A stretch of 8,777 nucleotides of DNA from an uncultured Sulfurovum sp. (GCA_902727905.1 CACVAR010000057.1:1-8777), one strand, 5' to 3'; positions 1-5,620 are shown, numbered from the stretch's first letter. Numbers and translations: made by a program. Notes: a model not told the origin generated them from the letters alone.

Positions 1-127
1 TTGTTACAGAAGCATTATTAATTGAGCTGTTTATCGTATTCAAATTATTAGAATTTGTTACAGAAGCATTATTAATTGAGCTGTTTATCGTATTCAAATT
101 ATTAGAATTTGTTACAGAAGCATTATT
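1..127. repeat. Terminal overlap: identical to 8651-8777 (circular genome)
   Basis: The first 127 bases match the last 127 bases exactly. The reading frame of the pIII-like gene is preserved when the two copies are merged, which supports true circularity and a closed length of 8,650 bp. An overlap of 127 bases is what a de Bruijn assembler run at k=127 leaves on circular contigs; that explanation is inferred. The overlap lies inside a 54-bp tandem repeat, so the repeat copy number at the junction is uncertain. Confidence 0.85.
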
Positions 128-1264
128 TATAGAATTATTGATTGTGTTCAAATTGTTAGTTATCTCTGTTTTTGAATCACCAATAGCAGAAACAATAGCA
201 GAGCTATCTAATCCACTAGAATTTGAATCACTGGAAGTTGAATTTGAATCATTGGAACTTGAATAAAGGGATTCAAAGCCATCAACAATTCCATCACCAT
301 TAGAATCTGTGCCATTATCAATAATACCATCACCATTAACATCTGCGTCATGAATATCAGAAATACCATCACCGTCAACATCACTACCATCATTTACAGG
401 TTTTCCACAACAATCAATAATATTACCATCTTGTTCAGGAAAAAGTTTATATGATTCAGTCCAAGAAGTACCATCATCATAACAAGTAGCATTATCATCA
501 CCGATAGAAATAGAAACATAAGGAGAAAAACCAGTAGAACAAGTACCACGCTCAACACATTGACCATCTAGCACTAGACCATCATTTCCACAAGTATCAA
601 AGCAAACACCCTCAAAAGGTTCTTGACCAGCAGGACAAGAAATATTTAAATCTTTCTCTAAAACGGTACATCTATCAGTAGAGCCACAACATCCAGTGTA
701 GCCAATCGTCTTAAAAAGCTTTGTTTCAGAATCTACATCTGCGAAATCTGAACCACCTGTGCCAACAAAATTCTCGCAAATTTGAACAACATCGTCTAAA
801 CCTGCATAAGTATCAGAGGAACAAGCTTTATAAGCCTCACCCTTTACTATCCAGCCATCAGGGATAGCAGGAAGAGAAGACAAGGGGGTAGAATCTTCTT
901 GACAAATACAGTCATAAGAATAAGAACTTGAATATATAGGAAAGTCTCGTTTCCATCCAGTACCGTCATTACTGGAATTCACCCCTGCCCCATGAGAGTA
1001 TTGAATTTTTTGACCTAAGCCCTCACAATAAGGATTGCTGTAACTGTCACCATTTGGTTCTAATTCATGCTCATCATGCCATTCAGTTAGAAGATTTGGC
1101 GTAGTTTGATAATAACTATTCAAAGAACCAAGCTCTGTAACAACTGGAGAAACACCTGAAGTAGTGACCGAATGTTCAGCAGTACAACAACCTCTATTGA
1201 CTTCAAGAGAAGAAGAATAAGAATTCACTGTTAAGTAAACTGAAAACAATAAGATTCTAAACAT
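1..1264 (-). CDS. Adsorption / minor coat protein (pIII-like), N-terminal part, continues across the window end
   Basis: This gene starts at the ATG at 1264, with AGGA 7 nt upstream, and stays open to base 1 (421 codons). Because bases 1-127 equal 8651-8777, it continues in the same frame at 8650 and stops at 8190, giving about 574 aa. The order of parts is: a signal peptide (about residues 1-17, hydrophobic MFRILLFSVYLTV); an extracellular region with 18 cysteines (residues 26-286); three calcium-loop motifs of the thrombospondin type-3/EF-hand kind (DVDGDGISD, DVNGDGIID, DSNGDGIVD, about 295-328); a Ser/Asn/Asp-rich linker (332-353); and an 18-residue tandem repeat region from about 370. 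Its place between small coat proteins and a pVI-like gene matches gene III of Ff phages, the tip protein that binds the host receptor and ends virion release. That role is inferred from position and architecture; the N-terminal domain belongs to no family I recognise. It lies 2 nt after the previous gene's stop, so translation is probably coupled. Confidence 0.85.
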   Translation of the reverse strand, partial: MFRILLFSVYLTVNSYSSSLEVNRGCCTAEHSVTTSGVSPVVTELGSLNSYYQTTPNLLTEWHDEHELEPNGDSYSNPYCEGLGQKIQYSHGAGVNSSNDGTGWKRDFPIYSSSYSYDCICQEDSTPLSSLPAIPDGWIVKGEAYKACSSDTYAGLDDVVQICENFVGTGGSDFADVDSETKLFKTIGYTGCCGSTDRCTVLEKDLNISCPAGQEPFEGVCFDTCGNDGLVLDGQCVERGTCSTGFSPYVSISIGDDNATCYDDGTSWTESYKLFPEQDGNIIDCCGKPVNDGSDVDGDGISDIHDADVNGDGIIDNGTDSNGDGIVDGFESLYSSSNDSNSTSSDSNSSGLDSSAIVSAIGDSKTEITNNLNTINNSINNASVTNSNNLNTINSSINNASVTNSNNLNTINSSINNASVT

Positions 1265-1266
1265 AA

Positions 1267-1389
1267 TCAATTCCTAAATAAAGAGAAAATTCCAAAAGGA
1301 ATAGACATCAAAATAGTAAAATAAAAATAAACAGTAAAAAAATAATTAAATACAACTGAATTTGTAAATTGAATAACCTCTAATTCCAT
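1267..1389 (-). CDS. Small membrane protein, 40 aa (minor coat candidate)
   Basis: This is a 40-residue protein starting at the ATG at 1389. That start overlaps the previous gene's stop by one base (TAATG), and AAGGA lies 7 nt upstream. The stop is 2 nt before the ATG of the pIII-like gene. It has an acidic N-terminus (MELE), a long aromatic and hydrophobic stretch (about 12-38) that can span the membrane, and a short basic end (FRN). In Ff phages the small pVII and pIX tip proteins lie beside the coat gene, so a virion-end structural protein is the likely role. This is inferred from size, topology and position. I recognise no family, and proteins this small are hard to assign by homology. 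Confidence 0.65.
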   Translation of the reverse strand: MELEVIQFTNSVVFNYFFTVYFYFTILMSIPFGIFSLFRN

Positions 1390-1535
1390 TAACTTTTCCT
1401 TGAAATATATGTAATTATAAAAATAGAAAAAAACATAAAAGTAAATCCTATCAAATTAGCTGTAATTCCCATAAGAAAACCATAATCAGCTTCAGCCAGT
1501 CCTAAATCAATATAATCAGTTACGTTATTTTCCAT
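1389..1535 (-). CDS. Small membrane protein, 48 aa (minor coat candidate)
   Basis: This is a 48-residue protein starting at the ATG at 1535, with AAGG 7 nt upstream inside the end of the preceding gene. The N-terminus is acidic (ENNVTDYIDLGLAEAD), followed by one membrane span (about 19-43) and a basic tail (SRKS). This is the charge layout of inovirus coat subunits: acidic outside, hydrophobic core, basic end towards DNA. There is no cleavable signal peptide, as in pVII and pIX. It sits second in a run of three tiny genes between the coat gene and the pIII-like gene and overlaps the next start by one base. It could also be an assembly factor. No family is recognised. Confidence 0.68.
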   Translation of the reverse strand: MENNVTDYIDLGLAEADYGFLMGITANLIGFTFMFFSIFIITYISRKS

Positions 1536-1539
1536 AAAA

Positions 1540-1647
1540 TTACCTTAAAATCTTATAGATATGAGATGATACATATAAAATAATAATGACAGAAAATAGA
1601 GGAGTAAAAGAAGAAAGAAAAACAGGAGTATCAATAAAAAAATTCAT
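1540..1647 (-). CDS. Small membrane protein, 35 aa (pVII/pIX-like candidate)
   Basis: This is a 35-residue protein starting at the ATG at 1647, with AAGGA 8 nt upstream. It has one hydrophobic segment (about 8-27) and a positively charged C-terminus (HIYKILR). It is the first gene after the terminator-like hairpin that follows the coat gene. Its size is close to the 32-33 aa pVII and pIX of Ff phages, which cap the end of the virion that emerges first. The match is one of size, topology and position only. The good ribosome binding site and the tight spacing to the next gene (ATG at 1535, 4 nt after this stop) are the main arguments that it is real. Confidence 0.62.
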   Translation of the reverse strand: MNFFIDTPVFLSSFTPLFSVIIILYVSSHIYKILR

Positions 1648-1668
1648 AACAATATTCCTTTATAATAA

Positions 1669-1684
1669 GGGGAATAAATTCCCC
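1669..1684 (-). terminator. Hairpin after coat gene (leaky terminator candidate)
   Basis: GGGGAATAAATTCCCC forms a perfect 6-bp GC-rich stem with a 4-base loop, 6 nt past the coat stop codon. On the minus strand it is followed by the T-rich TTATTATAAAG, which is a weak U-tract. Ff phages carry a terminator directly after gene VIII that raises coat expression over downstream genes. The same position here suggests the same role, with read-through into the minor coat genes. Confidence 0.55.
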
Positions 1685-1690
1685 AAAATA

Positions 1691-1894
1691 CTACTTGCTA
1701 AAAGTAGACTTAACAGCTTTAAATACGTAAAGAGTAACAACAACACCAAAAATTAGACCGATAATAGTACCAATATCAGTTAAACCATCAGCAAAATCAG
1801 CCGAAAGAGTAGCAGGGATAATAGTAGCAGACATACCAAGAGAAGTAAAGGCAACAAGTGAAGCAATAACAGCTAAAACTTTTTTCTTAAACAT
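1691..1894 (-). CDS. Major coat protein precursor (pVIII-like)
   Basis: This is a 67-residue precursor. The ATG at 1894 is preferred over an upstream in-frame GTG at 1903 because AAGG lies 8 nt before the ATG. It has a typical signal peptide: basic FKKK, hydrophobic VLAVIASLVAF, then a cleavage region after SLGMSA (about residue 23) or, less likely, after ATLSA. The mature part (about 44 aa) has an acidic amphipathic start (DFADGLTDIG), one membrane span (IIGLIFGVVVTLYVF) and a basic tail (KAVKSTFSK) that would face the DNA. This is the layout of inovirus pVIII subunits, which await assembly in the inner membrane. It lies between the ssDNA-binding protein and a terminator-like hairpin and has its own candidate promoter. 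The family call rests on architecture and gene order. Confidence 0.88.
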   Translation of the reverse strand: MFKKKVLAVIASLVAFTSLGMSATIIPATLSADFADGLTDIGTIIGLIFGVVVTLYVFKAVKSTFSK

Positions 1895-1923
1895 GAAACA
1901 CACCTTAAAAGGAAATACAATTT

Positions 1924-1952
1924 AGCATAAAATGCCAAAAAGGGATATTCAA
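1924..1952 (-). promoter_or_regulatory. Candidate promoter for the major coat gene
   Basis: On the minus strand, TTGAAT (1952-1947) and TATGCT (1929-1924) are spaced by 17 nt, each matching 4 of 6 bases of the sigma70 consensus. The -10 lies about 30 nt before the coat ATG. A dedicated promoter fits the need for very high coat expression, but the match is modest and the region is AT-rich, so chance is possible. Confidence 0.35.
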
Positions 1953-1962
1953 TCAAGAATTC

Positions 1963-1990
1963 CTAAGAAATCCCATAAGGGACTTCTAAG
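1963..1990 (-). terminator. Stem-loop overlapping the end of the ssDNA-binding protein gene
   Basis: CTAAGAAATCCC and GGGACTTCTAAG form a 12-bp imperfect stem with an ATAA loop. On the minus-strand RNA one of the two mismatches becomes a G-U pair. It covers the TAG stop at 1988-1986. No strong U-tract follows, so it may be a weak terminator, an mRNA stabiliser or a processing site separating ssDNA-binding protein and coat messages. Confidence 0.4.
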
Positions 1991-2231
1991 CAAGTCTATA
2001 GAAAATACTACCGTCATTTGCAGAAAGTAGTACTTCTAGAGAAACCTTTTCACCTCTTTTTCCCTTGAAATCAGTAGGTGCTTTGACCTTAATAAGATTA
2101 ACAGAACCATCCTCAAACAAAGAGACAAAAGAAAGAACTAATTTAGCTTCAGAAACCTTACCATCATAAACTTTTTCATCCTTAAATTGAACCCCCTGAA
2201 TAGTACCAGTGATTAATAATTTTGCATCCAT
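1986..2231 (-). CDS. Small ssDNA-binding protein (pV-like)
   Basis: This is an 81-residue soluble protein starting at the ATG at 2231, with AAAGGA about 7 nt upstream. It has no signal peptide or membrane span. Alternating beta-strand patterns (LLITGTIQGVQF, KLVLSFVSLF, NLIKVKAP, KVSLEVLLS) suggest an OB-fold, and its many Lys residues fit nucleic-acid binding. In Ff phages pV (87 aa) coats newly made single strands, stops conversion to double strands and hands the DNA to the assembly site; the size here is similar. The gene sits between the replication initiator and the coat gene, exactly where gene V lies in Ff. A parS-like palindrome lies 26-43 nt upstream of its start and might affect its expression. 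The assignment rests on size, fold pattern and position, not on recognised sequence identity. Confidence 0.72.
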   Translation of the reverse strand: MDAKLLITGTIQGVQFKDEKVYDGKVSEAKLVLSFVSLFEDGSVNLIKVKAPTDFKGKRGEKVSLEVLLSANDGSIFYRLA

Positions 2232-2256
2232 TTTTTATTCCTTTATATTTTAATAA

Positions 2257-2274
2257 ATGTTTCACGTGAAACAT
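2257..2274. promoter_or_regulatory. parS-like ParB binding site, copy 1
   Basis: ATGTTTCACGTGAAACAT is an 18-bp perfect palindrome. Its inner 16 bases, TGTTTCACGTGAAACA, equal the conserved bacterial chromosomal parS site bound by ParB. It lies between the rep stop and the ssDNA-binding protein start, just downstream of a TATAAT box, so it is also placed like an operator. A second copy at 6967-6984 shares a 22-bp identical core (2256-2277). No parB-like gene is present, so the binder would be a host protein. Confidence 0.85.
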
Positions 2275-2283
2275 CTTATGCAA

Positions 2284-2289
2284 ATTATA
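2284..2289 (-). promoter_or_regulatory. Candidate -10 box upstream of the ssDNA-binding protein gene
   Basis: A perfect TATAAT on the minus strand lies 52 nt before the ssDNA-binding protein ATG, in a very AT-rich stretch. No good -35 box is found at the right distance (GTATCT at 2312-2307). The predicted start near 2277 would place the parS palindrome at roughly +3 to +20 of the transcript. Confidence 0.35.
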
Positions 2290-2318
2290 TAAATAATATA
2301 ATAAAAAGATACTTAAAA

Positions 2319-3758
2319 TTAAAAATCTAATCCAAAGAATTCTAAATCATCTTCTTTTGGAGTATACTCATAATCTATTCCATCCCAAAAAGACTCAACA
2401 ATTTCCTCATGGACTTCAAGAGTAGAATCATCAACATAGTCAATAACAATAGTATAAGAATCATCAACAATAGAATGAGAATGAGAAAATCGTTCATCAA
2501 CAGGAGGAATAAATTCCTTACCAAACATAAGAGAAGCACAATTAGGTACATCTGAAAAATCATTATCATGATAAGAAATAATTTCTTCAGAATATTTACC
2601 ATTAGAACCAAGCTCATACGACTCTTTAATGCTTTTTCCAATAGTAAGAGCAGTATAGTCCTCTTCGACGAAACGAGAATCTCGCGAATCATAAAGCGTA
2701 ACTATAGGATTATCACCCTCTAAAGGAAAATGATATATCTCATGACTCATGGTTCTATAGCTCTTAACATAAGTTAATTTATAATCCATAACATATCTAT
2801 TATATGGGCAGTATAAACTTGGTTCAGACTTAGCACGGTAATAAACTTCTTTATTTATGAAAACCTGATAATCACGACCAACACTACGTAACTCTCTTCT
2901 GCTTTTTAAAATAGGGCATTCCAAAGTTGGTATTTCAAACATAGATATAGTAATATCGGTAACGGCTAACATTTGTCTAAACCAAGGCAAATCACTTTTC
3001 TCATCATACTTGATAAATTGAGAAAGCTTTTTAAAAACCTGTCTTGGAACAGAACCACGTGTGGAAGTGGATAGACGAGAAAGTTTATTATGCTTCTGCC
3101 ACCCCCTTATCCAAGCCTCACCCTTAAGTGTTTTTTGTGCATACTTCAAAAGATACAAAACTGCGTAACCCTCATCATCTAAAACCTTGAAATCTTCACC
3201 TGCCCCACTAACCAAAGGTTTCATTGAGAAATCAAACAATTTGATGGTATTAAGTTGATGTTGTCTAAATGAAAATATTGCATCTTTAGGAAGCCATACA
3301 ATAGCATGGAGATGAGGAACAAAACTTTTATGAGGCTCTATAACCCTAAAATACTTAGTTTTAACACGCTTTCTATCTATTCTAAAAGAATTTTGTAGAT
3401 GTCTAAAAAATGCTACTAATTCCTTATAACCATCATTTATTGATTTATTTTCATAATTCTTATTAGAATATTTTTTTCCATTTTTATAGGTTGTAAAAGG
3501 ATGAAATCTAGATGGCAAAGTAACAGTAATAAAAACAGGAACTAGACCAAGCTCTTTAGCTTGATAACGAATATCATCTAGAACAAAAGTAGTATATTTA
3601 TAAGATTGGTCTAGAGTCCAAGCAGAATTATAAACTATTTTGGTTTCCTGCCCATTGGTACAAACACTATTTTTATTTAACCATTCAGCTTGTTTGAAAT
3701 CAGAATTTAAAGCAACCTTAGCATAATCAATTTTATTAAGTTTGAAACAATTTAGCAT
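2319..3758 (-). CDS. HUH endonuclease replication initiator (phage gpA-like)
   Basis: This is a 479-residue protein. The ATG at 3758 is chosen over an upstream TTG at 3779 because AAAGGA lies 6 nt before the ATG. The rolling-circle signatures are present: motif 1 FITVTLPS (about 76-83); motif 2 PHLHAIVWL, with the two metal-binding histidines H149 and H151; and motif 3 YLLKYAQK, with Tyr202, Lys205 and Tyr206. The paired-tyrosine YxxKY pattern is that of the phage replication gene A family (PF05840-like). The protein should nick the double-stranded origin, attach to the 5' end through tyrosine and start rolling-circle synthesis of the viral strand. The C-terminal 200 residues are acidic and not recognised. 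It lies directly downstream of repeat copy 1, the likely origin region, and upstream of the ssDNA-binding protein gene. A second, unrelated initiator is encoded at 4277-5548. Confidence 0.85.
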   Translation of the reverse strand: MLNCFKLNKIDYAKVALNSDFKQAEWLNKNSVCTNGQETKIVYNSAWTLDQSYKYTTFVLDDIRYQAKELGLVPVFITVTLPSRFHPFTTYKNGKKYSNKNYENKSINDGYKELVAFFRHLQNSFRIDRKRVKTKYFRVIEPHKSFVPHLHAIVWLPKDAIFSFRQHQLNTIKLFDFSMKPLVSGAGEDFKVLDDEGYAVLYLLKYAQKTLKGEAWIRGWQKHNKLSRLSTSTRGSVPRQVFKKLSQFIKYDEKSDLPWFRQMLAVTDITISMFEIPTLECPILKSRRELRSVGRDYQVFINKEVYYRAKSEPSLYCPYNRYVMDYKLTYVKSYRTMSHEIYHFPLEGDNPIVTLYDSRDSRFVEEDYTALTIGKSIKESYELGSNGKYSEEIISYHDNDFSDVPNCASLMFGKEFIPPVDERFSHSHSIVDDSYTIVIDYVDDSTLEVHEEIVESFWDGIDYEYTPKEDDLEFFGLDF

Positions 3759-3780
3759 ATATAATCCTTTAATATTCAAA

Positions 3781-3789
3781 ATTATAGCA
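3781..3789 (-). promoter_or_regulatory. Extended -10 promoter candidate for the HUH rep gene
   Basis: TGCTATAAT on the minus strand is a perfect TATAAT with the extended TGN element, 23 nt before the rep ATG. The -35 position would fall at about 3804-3809 inside repeat copy 1 and is poor (ACACAA), as is common for extended -10 promoters. Since the box lies just outside the repeat, copy 2 lacks it. Confidence 0.5.
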
Positions 3790-3829
3790 TAGATAACTTA
3801 TACTTGTGTCTCAATTGGATAATAACTAT

Positions 3830-3988
3830 TCAAGCGTTCGCTTCGCTCTCTATACGCTTCGCGTGAAAAACCTCCTTATCGCAGGGGCGAACGTCGTTAT
3901 TTTCACGATAAGCTTTATAGATATAAATTTCACTGTTAAGTAAACTGAAACTGAAACTGAAAATAATAAGAATTAAATGGAGAAACAT
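3830..3988 (-). pseudogene. Relic of the pIII-like gene 5' end inside R1 (52-codon ORF)
   Basis: A minus-strand ORF from the ATG at 3988 reads MFLHLILIIFSFSFSLLNSE followed by a charged tail, like a signal peptide. It has no Shine-Dalgarno sequence. Its DNA shares a 22-bp exact block (3929-3950 with 1224-1245) and a 16-bp block (3818-3833 with 1108-1123) with the start of the pIII-like gene, in the same order and at similar spacing. The 22-bp block is read in a different frame, so this is probably decayed sequence rather than a working gene. In repeat copy 2 the base change at 6106 makes a TAG stop after 26 codons. Confidence 0.45.
3835..3907. other. Crossing inverted repeats in R1
   Basis: CGTTCGC (3835-3841) pairs with GCGAACG (3887-3893), and CGTGAAAA (3862-3869) pairs with TTTTCACG (3900-3907). 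The two stems interleave, so they could be alternative folds or a pseudoknot in single-stranded phage DNA or RNA. In copy 2 the second stem is one base pair longer (6059-6067 with 6098-6106) because of the single change at 6106. Confidence 0.5.
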
Positions 3989-4023
3989 ACGCTATAAACT
4001 ATTAAAATAATAACCTCTTCATC

Positions 4024-4118
4024 CTTGACAGCATCAAGAAACCCCTGTGTCAAGTCCTAACGGAGCATGAGAATATGCGAGATACTAATGCTACGATAGA
4101 ACTATTATACAGGGGTTT
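4024..4118. other. Nested hairpin cluster in R1, origin or packaging signal candidate
   Basis: AAACCCCTGT (4039-4048) and ACAGGGGTTT (4109-4118) are a perfect 10-bp inverted repeat enclosing 60 bases. Inside is a small hairpin, GCAT-GAGAAT-ATGC (4065-4078). CTTGACA (4024-4030) pairs with TGTCAAG (4048-4054), sharing base 4048 with the first stem, so the two folds exclude each other. The cluster is duplicated unchanged at 6222-6316. Long hairpins in the intergenic region form the packaging signal and origins of Ff phages. Which of these is the nick site cannot be decided from sequence alone. Confidence 0.5.
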
Positions 4119-4276
4119 AATGAAGCAGTAAAGGCGAGGTAATTTTTTTAATACTTTCTATCTACCCATGGGAGACAGGATTGGGGGTCACTGCGTGGGC
4201 TATCGTTCGCCACTGGGCAACAAAGCATGAGGTTTAAAACTTTGAAAAATATCTCAAGGGGTTTTAAAGGCATATA

Positions 4277-5548
4277 TTAAAATATATCATTTGGATTATT
4301 AAACGCATATGGTCTAAAGGCTTCTTTAGCTTCACGATAAATAGAATTATCTTCATTATCTCTCATTCTATCTAACTTTTCTATCATCTCCTTATATCTC
4401 TCTTTACCATATTGTTCAGACATAGGCACATCTTTATCATAGGCAAGTGGGGCTATAGTTGGCTCAATATCTGATATAGATATATCAACTATTTTTGCAT
4501 ATCTTGATTCTATTAATCCCTCTATAAGTTCAAACTCTGATAACTCACCCATTTGCTCTTCATATCTATCCAGCTTCTTATTTATTGAGTCATACATATA
4601 ACCACTAGATGGTTTATATTTAGCTCTATAAACTTTCTTATATTCCACGTATGGTGTAATAGTATAAGCTTCTATCCTGCTATGATGCTTACTACTAATC
4701 AAATCTTTATTGTGGTCATCATCTTCATATATTCTCACGCGTCCAGCTATTGAGCCGTAAGCTTGATAAACTTGTTCAAGTTGGTCTAAAGTTGTTATTT
4801 CTAATTGCTCTTTTAAATAACTTCTATGCAGTTCTAATTCAAATGTGTATAAATTCTCTATATCTCCAAAATACTTTGATAACAGTTCTATCTTCCTATG
4901 GTTAATCGGATGCTTTTCAGTATCTGTTTTCAACTCTATAGTTTTACTATACATTCTATAAACATTACCATTTTTTCTATTTCCTAAATATACGGTTTCT
5001 GTTCTCTCATTTGTTCCTTGTGTACTTATCCTACGATACGTTGAAATGAACCCTTTATTTGTTAAATAGTCATATTCTGATTTAAACATTTTTGTTATAT
5101 CAATTCTTTTAAATTGGTATTTATCTCGAGTTCCACCAAATGGTAATTCTAATCCACATAATCTAGGGTCTAAAGAGTATAAATGTTCCCATTCATATTG
5201 TATTACTGCATTATATTGATTAGCTTTTTTAGCCTTATCATGATTCATGATTCCAACTCTATAATCAGGAAACTTAAACCACATTCTGCCACTAGCTTCA
5301 TTTAGGTATTCACCACCGTTAGGAAGAATAGCATCATTAAAATATGCTAACATAATGTGATATTTATCTCTATTATCAAACTTTTCAACATCTTTAAACG
5401 TTAATTCTTTTCCATCATTATTTTCCATACCAGCTAACCAATTATTATGTGTCATATCTTTACTTATGAAATCTTCTAAATTACACTGTAAATACAATGT
5501 TTCAACATAATTTAATTCTTGCTTTGTTATTATTTGAGTATCAGCCAT
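4277..5548 (-). CDS. Second replication initiator, Rep_trans-like (RstA/pT181 Rep type)
   Basis: This is a 423-residue soluble protein starting at the ATG at 5548, with AAGG 8 nt upstream. The pattern fits the Rep_trans replication initiation factors (PF02486-like), a class that includes plasmid Reps and the RstA protein of CTX-type filamentous phages. The visible pieces are FKRIDITKMF (R148, D150), then TVYLGNRKNGNVYRMYSK (185-202) with Tyr200 and Lys202 as the likely catalytic pair, then LYTFELELHRSY (233-244) with conserved acidic residues. It would nick one strand of its origin and drive rolling-circle replication. It is unrelated in motifs to the HUH rep at 2319-3758. It lies with an upstream RHH regulator gene between the two 459-bp repeats, like a self-contained plasmid or satellite replicon. 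The family call is from remembered motif patterns and is moderately firm. Confidence 0.72.
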   Translation of the reverse strand: MADTQIITKQELNYVETLYLQCNLEDFISKDMTHNNWLAGMENNDGKELTFKDVEKFDNRDKYHIMLAYFNDAILPNGGEYLNEASGRMWFKFPDYRVGIMNHDKAKKANQYNAVIQYEWEHLYSLDPRLCGLELPFGGTRDKYQFKRIDITKMFKSEYDYLTNKGFISTYRRISTQGTNERTETVYLGNRKNGNVYRMYSKTIELKTDTEKHPINHRKIELLSKYFGDIENLYTFELELHRSYLKEQLEITTLDQLEQVYQAYGSIAGRVRIYEDDDHNKDLISSKHHSRIEAYTITPYVEYKKVYRAKYKPSSGYMYDSINKKLDRYEEQMGELSEFELIEGLIESRYAKIVDISISDIEPTIAPLAYDKDVPMSEQYGKERYKEMIEKLDRMRDNEDNSIYREAKEAFRPYAFNNPNDIF

Positions 5549-5583
5549 TTTGTGAACCTTTCCGTGGTATTACTTTGGTTAGC

Positions 5584-5611
5584 TATGGGGTCAACTCCAA
5601 TTGAACCCATA
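5584..5611. promoter_or_regulatory. Inverted repeat between RHH and Rep_trans genes
   Basis: TATGGGGTCAA and TTGAACCCATA (10 of 11 bases paired) flank the 6-base spacer CTCCAA, in the 72-nt gap before the rep ATG. It could be an attenuator hairpin in the leader of rep, or an operator for the RHH protein. Control of initiator synthesis at this point is common in rolling-circle plasmids; its action here is inferred. Confidence 0.45.
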
Positions 5612-5620
5612 ACACTTTTC

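Larger units (their letters stand above)
3800..4258. repeat. 459-bp direct repeat R1: intergenic region, likely origin/packaging sequence
   Basis: This repeat matches 5998-6456 with 3 mismatches (3819, 3828, 3908) and is identical over 3909-4258. The whole gap 3759-4276 holds this repeat and no convincing gene. It is more GC-rich and structured than its surroundings and holds several inverted repeats: 3835-3841 with 3887-3893, 3862-3869 with 3900-3907, 4024-4030 with 4048-4054, and 4039-4048 with 4109-4118. Inovirus intergenic regions carry replication origins and the hairpin packaging signal; R1 lies immediately upstream of the HUH rep, so this role is inferred. The repeat also holds a 6-bp triplet repeat (CTGAAA at about 3945-3962). 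Confidence 0.9.

Noticed and set aside
208..393. Minus-strand 61-codon ORF of Met/Leu/Val-rich sequence
   Set aside because: It is an out-of-frame shadow of the calcium-loop region of the pIII-like gene.
1886..1901. A degenerate third parS site near the coat start
   Set aside because: It matches only about 12 of 16 bases, is not palindromic, and overlaps the coat gene start where coding and ribosome binding constraints explain the sequence.
2375..2692. Leu/Ile-rich 105-codon minus-strand ORF
   Set aside because: It is a shadow frame of the acidic C-terminal part of the HUH rep gene.
3929..3950. dif-like XerCD attachment site in the repeat
   Set aside because: The 22-bp block has no convincing 11-6-11 inverted-arm layout and also lies inside the pIII-like gene; no dif site could be supported elsewhere.
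3830..3988. Silent donor cassette for antigenic variation of the pIII-like protein
   Set aside because: The flanking matches are collinear, but exchange at the two blocks would place a TAG in the pIII frame, so it cannot donate a working N-terminus.
4148..4273. Minus-strand 41-codon ORF (starts MPLKPLEIFFKVLN) across the end of R1
   Set aside because: It has no Shine-Dalgarno sequence, is partly shared by R2 with a different start, and lies over the structured origin-like region.
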